A DNA stretch of 64,000 nucleotides from the NCBI GenBank assembly GCA_022009975.1, contig CP091733.1, forward strand, positions 2,586,501-2,650,500, in the 5' to 3' direction. Positions 60,920-64,000 of the stretch are shown in pieces (the stretch's first letter is position 1; every line of letters begins with the position of its first letter). The notes below the pieces were generated by a model that was not told the DNA's origin, ran no database searches, and saw only the letters and a program-made list of their open reading frames with translations. The translations under genes were made by a program, and so were the position numbers. Origin of the DNA: Phocaeicola vulgatus (GTDB lineage: Bacteria; Bacteroidota; Bacteroidia; Bacteroidales; Tannerellaceae).

Positions 60920-61743
60920 TTAAAAAATGAATAAAACAAGGTGATACTTCCTACAACTGCACAATAATACGCAAAGTAAATCAACTTGCCTTTTTTGACT
61001 ATATTAATCATCCATTTACAAGCAATACATCCCGAAATGAATGCGGCAATAAAGCCAATCATCAAGGAAGAAGTTGAAATATCGCCACCCAATGATTCCC
61101 CTTTCATCATCTTCAACGTATCCAACAACGCTTCACCCAAAATTGGAGGTATCACCATCAGGAAAGAGAATTGCGCCAATTTCTCTTTTTTATTGCCTAA
61201 CAAAAGTCCCGTTGCAATCGTGCTTCCGGAACGTGACAAACCCGGCATGACTGCACATGCTTGAGCCAATCCTATGATAAATGCATCTTTGAAGGATATG
61301 TTTCCCTTTTGGCGAGGTTTTGCATAATATGAAAACGCCAAAAGAACTGCTGTCAAGAGCAACATTGCACCGACTATGGTTAGCCCGGAACCAAAAATTC
61401 CTTCTACCGTATCTTTAAAAAAGACACCCACTATTCCGATAGGAATCATGGATATGATAATATTGATGGCATAACGGGTCTCAGGATTCATCTCAAACTT
61501 GAACAAGCCCTTCAAAATCCATCCAATTTCTTTTCCTAAAACCAGCAAAGTACTCAAGACGGTCGCCACATGAACCAATATAGTAAATACAAGGCTCTCT
61601 TTACCTTCTATTCCAAACAATGCTGAACCTATAGCCAAATGACCACTGCTGCTGACAGGCAAATACTCAGTAAATCCTTGTAACAAGCCAAGGACCAAGC
61701 TTCTAACCCACTCATTCTTCAACCCTATTTTCTGTTTCTCCAA
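60916..61743 (-). CDS. uppP: Undecaprenyl-diphosphatase UppP
   Basis: Integral membrane phosphatase recycling the lipid carrier of peptidoglycan synthesis; 275 residues, intact. Family motifs LLQGFTEYLPVSSSGHLAIG and MPGLSRSGSTIATG are clear. It overlaps the DUF3098 gene by 32 bp and truB by 4 bp, so all are translated from one transcript. Confidence 0.95.
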   Translation of the reverse strand: MEKQKIGLKNEWVRSLVLGLLQGFTEYLPVSSSGHLAIGSALFGIEGKESLVFTILVHVATVLSTLLVLGKEIGWILKGLFKFEMNPETRYAINIIISMIPIGIVGVFFKDTVEGIFGSGLTIVGAMLLLTAVLLAFSYYAKPRQKGNISFKDAFIIGLAQACAVMPGLSRSGSTIATGLLLGNKKEKLAQFSFLMVIPPILGEALLDTLKMMKGESLGGDISTSSLMIGFIAAFISGCIACKWMINIVKKGKLIYFAYYCAVVGSITLFYSFFN

Positions 61744-61981
61744 TATGTTCTTTTCCTTTTTTCAATATGCCGACTATCACACCTAAAAAGCCTATTACTG
61801 TAACTATCGGAGCAACGACTATACGACGGGTACTGAATATTTCAGGATTGAAAGACTCATCTCCCGATCCTCCACCACTCATCAGCATAAAACCGATTAT
61901 AATTAATACGACTGCACATGCAATCAGCACGAAATTTTCCTTTCTAAAAGCAAAATCCTTTCTTGACATATCTCTATTCAT
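61712..61981 (-). CDS. DUF3098-type small membrane protein
   Basis: 89 residues with two transmembrane segments (FVLIACAVVLIIIGFMLM and IVVAPIVTVIGFLGVIVGIL) and a basic, charged tail. Matches the DUF3098 pattern that follows ftsX in Bacteroidetes. The N-terminus KDFAFRKENF is typical. The last 32 bp overlap uppP. The function is unknown; linkage to ftsX suggests the cell envelope. Confidence 0.82.
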   Translation of the reverse strand: MNRDMSRKDFAFRKENFVLIACAVVLIIIGFMLMSGGGSGDESFNPEIFSTRRIVVAPIVTVIGFLGVIVGILKKGKEHIGETENRVEE

Positions 61982-61987
61982 TTTATA

Positions 61988-62866
61988 TCAAACATAATAC
62001 AACTTGTCAAAGCTCATCCTCAAATATTTGTTGACGGATACGAATGTCGCACAAATGGACAAAATAATACCCATCGCCAATACTGCTCCATATACTATTA
62101 ATAACGTAGGAATGTCCAATATTTGTATAAAGCCTGTAAGTTCAGATTGCAAATAATATAGGGCTCCGGTCAACAAACATATCGCTAAAATTGCCGCTAT
62201 GATTCCACTCACAACATTATAGCGTATGAATGGCGCCCGTATGAATCCCGGCGTCGCTCCAACCAATTGCATCGTATGAATCAAGAAACGCTTGGAATAA
62301 ATAAGTAGTCGTATCGTATTACTAATCAAGACAAACGAAATAATCGTCAAGACAATAGCCAAGCCCAAAAGGATTAAACCAATCCGCTTCATATTATGTT
62401 GCACCATCTCCATCATGTCTCTTCTGTAAAGCATTTCCGAAACAGATGTATAACTCTGTATCTTATGCTCTATCATCTTCAAACTATCAGGATTAGCATA
62501 TTGCGACCGCAATTTAACCTCGATGGATGCTTGCAGTGGATTGAACCCCAAAAAGGTTTCCGGCTTTTCTCCCAGCTCCTCTTCCAGCTCCTTAGCAGCC
62601 TGTTCTTTTGATATGTATTCGGTTGATTTTATAAAGGGTAATGCATCTAATGATTTCTGAATGCGTTTAACTTCCATATCTTTGATATTATCTTTCAATA
62701 CAATAGAAAAAGACATGTTTTCTTTTACATATATTGAGAGTTTATTGCCAAGCAGTCCCATTAAACATATCAAGCCCATCAGAAATAGCACCAAAGCAAT
62801 ACTCATTACTGATGTAAAGCGAGAATGAAAGAAAGAGACAGAACTAATATTTTTGTTTTCAGCCAT
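61988..62866 (-). CDS. ftsX: Cell-division protein FtsX (permease-like)
   Basis: 292 residues, intact. One N-terminal and three C-terminal membrane helices flank a periplasmic domain (SIVLKDNIKDMEVKRIQKSL), as in FtsX. It usually works with the ATPase FtsE to control peptidoglycan hydrolases at division; ftsE is not in this window. The C-terminal segment (ISFVLISNTIRLLIYSKRFL, then HTMQLVGATPGFIRAPF) is the FtsX hallmark. First gene of the ftsX-DUF3098-uppP-truB-queA-folK operon. Confidence 0.93.
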   Translation of the reverse strand: MAENKNISSVSFFHSRFTSVMSIALVLFLMGLICLMGLLGNKLSIYVKENMSFSIVLKDNIKDMEVKRIQKSLDALPFIKSTEYISKEQAAKELEEELGEKPETFLGFNPLQASIEVKLRSQYANPDSLKMIEHKIQSYTSVSEMLYRRDMMEMVQHNMKRIGLILLGLAIVLTIISFVLISNTIRLLIYSKRFLIHTMQLVGATPGFIRAPFIRYNVVSGIIAAILAICLLTGALYYLQSELTGFIQILDIPTLLIVYGAVLAMGIILSICATFVSVNKYLRMSFDKLYYV

Positions 62867-63071
62867 TTATCATCTAATTTGACAAATCAAACTTGACAGG
62901 GTATAAGTCGGAAAAACATTAACCCCAATTTTTCTGCAAAGAAAATAATTATTTATGAAATGGCATTCTATTTTTGTTTATTTAACCTGTCTTCGTCATC
63001 GTGCCACTCTAAAATTCCCATCTAATAGTTCTTGTTCAGAGCAACCAGATTTGCATCCTCATATCATTGGG

Positions 63072-63224
63072 TTATTTCATCGTGCCAGAAGCCAGTATAT
63101 TCTTATTCTCCGTACCTGTCAGGCATCAGTGCATAAACAAAATGATAATGTGTTGTCCATGTTTTTGTGTCCAACATTCTTTGTTTTTCACTTAGGAGAA
63201 AAGCTAAATATTGAGGTGAAAAGG
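63072..63224 (-). repeat. Composite intergenic repeat, copy 2 (inverted relative to copy 1)
   Basis: Read on the minus strand: hairpin units with CTTTTCACC and AGCTTTTCTCCTAAGTGA (63224-63184), a 26-bp spacer, then a core from 63158 starting GGACAACACATTATCAT and continuing TTGTTTAT to a TGGCACGATGA motif near 63075. A separate GTGGCACGATGACGAAGACA motif ends at 62986, 20 of 22 bases identical to the end of copy 1 at 19785-19806. Confidence 0.72.
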
Positions 63225-63256
63225 TGTGCCCAAGCAGCTGACTGCTCAAACACACC
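63223..63256 (-). terminator. Hairpin after asnS
   Basis: Stem GGTGTG/CACACC with an inner AGCAG/CTGCT stem, 24 bp past the asnS stop; only a short T tract follows on the minus strand. Confidence 0.55.
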
Positions 63257-63279
63257 ATAAAAGGTATACTATTATTCTA

Positions 63280-64000
63280 TTAGAATTCTGCGTTGTTCGG
63301 AGTTCTTGGGAAAGGTATTACATCACGAATATTACCCATTCCAGTTACGAAAAGCAACAGACGTTCAAATCCTAAACCAAATCCTGAATGAGGAACCGTT
63401 CCAAAACGGCGAGTATCCAAATACCACCACATATCTTTCATCGGAATGTTCAATTCCTGAATGCGATTGTACAACTTGTCATAATCCGCTTCACGTTCTG
63501 ATCCACCGATAATTTCCCCAATTTTCGGGAACAAGACATCCATCGCTCTTACTGTCTTACCGTCTTCATTCTGCTTCATATAGAATGCTTTGATTTCTTT
63601 CGGATAATCGGTCAAGATTACAGGACGTTTAAAGTGGTCTTCAACCAAGAAACGTTCATGTTCAGAAGCCAAGTCAACTCCCCAATAAACAGGGAATTCA
63701 AATTTATGGCCTTTGGCTACTGCCTCTTCCAAAATCTTTATTCCTTCAGTATATGGCAAACGGACAAATTTGTCTTTCAATACTCCTTGAAGACGTTCTA
63801 TCAACCCTTTATCAATTCTATCATTCAAGAACTGGATATCTTCCTTGCAATTATCCAATGCCCACTGCACACAATACTTGATAAAGTCTTCCGCCAACTC
63901 CATGTTATCAAAGATATCATTGAATGCAACTTCCGGCTCAATCATCCAAAACTCTGCCAAGTGACGCGGTGTATTTGAATTTTCCGCACGGAATGTCGGG
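63280..64000 (-). CDS. asnS: Asparaginyl-tRNA synthetase, C-terminal half (5' end outside window)
   Basis: Charges tRNA-Asn. The visible 239 residues are the class II catalytic core: RHLAEFWMIEPEVAF is motif 2 region, and SGFGLGFERLLLFVTGMGNI is motif 3, ending RDVIPFPRTPNNAEF. The frame stays open to the window edge (PTFRAENSNTP just before motif 2), so the gene continues beyond the window. About half of the usual 465 residues are present. The asparagine assignment over aspartate rests on the RTPNNAEF ending. Confidence 0.93.
   Translation of the reverse strand, partial: PTFRAENSNTPRHLAEFWMIEPEVAFNDIFDNMELAEDFIKYCVQWALDNCKEDIQFLNDRIDKGLIERLQGVLKDKFVRLPYTEGIKILEEAVAKGHKFEFPVYWGVDLASEHERFLVEDHFKRPVILTDYPKEIKAFYMKQNEDGKTVRAMDVLFPKIGEIIGGSEREADYDKLYNRIQELNIPMKDMWWYLDTRRFGTVPHSGFGLGFERLLLFVTGMGNIRDVIPFPRTPNNAEF

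Larger units (their letters stand above)
62867..63279. other. Intergenic region ftsX / asnS
   Basis: 413 bp without a credible gene; an open frame at 62955-63260 on the plus strand runs over the repeat and shows no family signs. The region holds composite repeat copy 2 (63072-63224), a second copy of its end motif at 62986-63006, and a hairpin at 63223-63256. No consensus promoter for ftsX was found. Confidence 0.65.

Noticed and set aside
62955..63260. 101-residue open frame between ftsX and asnS
   Set aside because: It runs across the composite repeat and shows no protein-like composition or start signal.

Overview
The window looks like part of the chromosome of a strictly anaerobic member of the Bacteroidales, most likely a gut commensal close to Parabacteroides or Bacteroides. 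The genus is an inference. The signs are a SusC/SusD pair, a class III ribonucleotide reductase with its activase, a recQ-clpX-clpP-tig block followed by SurA-type isomerases, and several perfect copies of the Bacteroidetes promoter TTTG-N19/20-TAnnTTTG. The ftsX-DUF3098-uppP-truB-queA-folK string also fits. There is no rRNA, prophage, insertion sequence or CRISPR array.

Layout. 1-10464 (minus): trigger factor, ClpP, ClpX, RecQ, then three SurA/PpiC-type envelope chaperones and an OstA-like protein, so a protein-quality and outer-membrane-biogenesis block. 10608-19075: CPBP protease, LptB, a small membrane protein with MutL, NrdD/NrdG and a secreted lactonase-type propeller. 19217-31056: tRNA-Leu, then an accessory region with SusC/SusD, an arylsulfate sulfotransferase, a ChrA-type transporter, a PAPS-type sulfotransferase and a multidomain GH29 fucosidase. 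31215-35010: ProC and the rplM-rpsI-rpsB-tsf operon. 35205-41630: a beta-barrel protein, Nudix hydrolase, ROK sugar kinase, LysM/M23 endopeptidase, RecG and tRNA-Ser. 41782-47120 (minus): an operon of a Tat-exported Gfo/Idh/MocA oxidoreductase with a DUF1080 lipoprotein, then two rhomboid proteases with a membrane-anchored EEP-family protein. 47318-50423 (plus): HU, MlaE, MlaF and an unrecognised secreted protein. 50441-64000 (minus): M16 peptidase, an Eco47II-type restriction-modification pair, a clostripain lipoprotein, MetK, the folK-queA-truB-uppP-DUF3098-ftsX operon and AsnS (cut by the window end).

Reading frames. Twenty-six genes, many of them housekeeping (metK, tig, clpX, recQ, nrdD, truB, proC), are interrupted by about 31 small frameshifts, nearly all losses of one or two bases from short homopolymers. 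I treat these as consensus sequence errors. I give one interval per gene, note each break, and quote lengths after repair; every repaired length is a whole number of codons. Several signal peptides appear only after the repair.

Most interesting. (1) A composite intergenic repeat, hairpin units plus a conserved core, occurs at 19.65-19.81 kb and in inverted orientation at 63.07-63.22 kb; a related four-copy 22-bp hairpin array lies at 11.58 kb. (2) The SusCD / arylsulfotransferase / ChrA / PAPS-sulfotransferase neighbourhood may be an undescribed sulfate-handling cassette. (3) MutL lacks the usual endonuclease signature.
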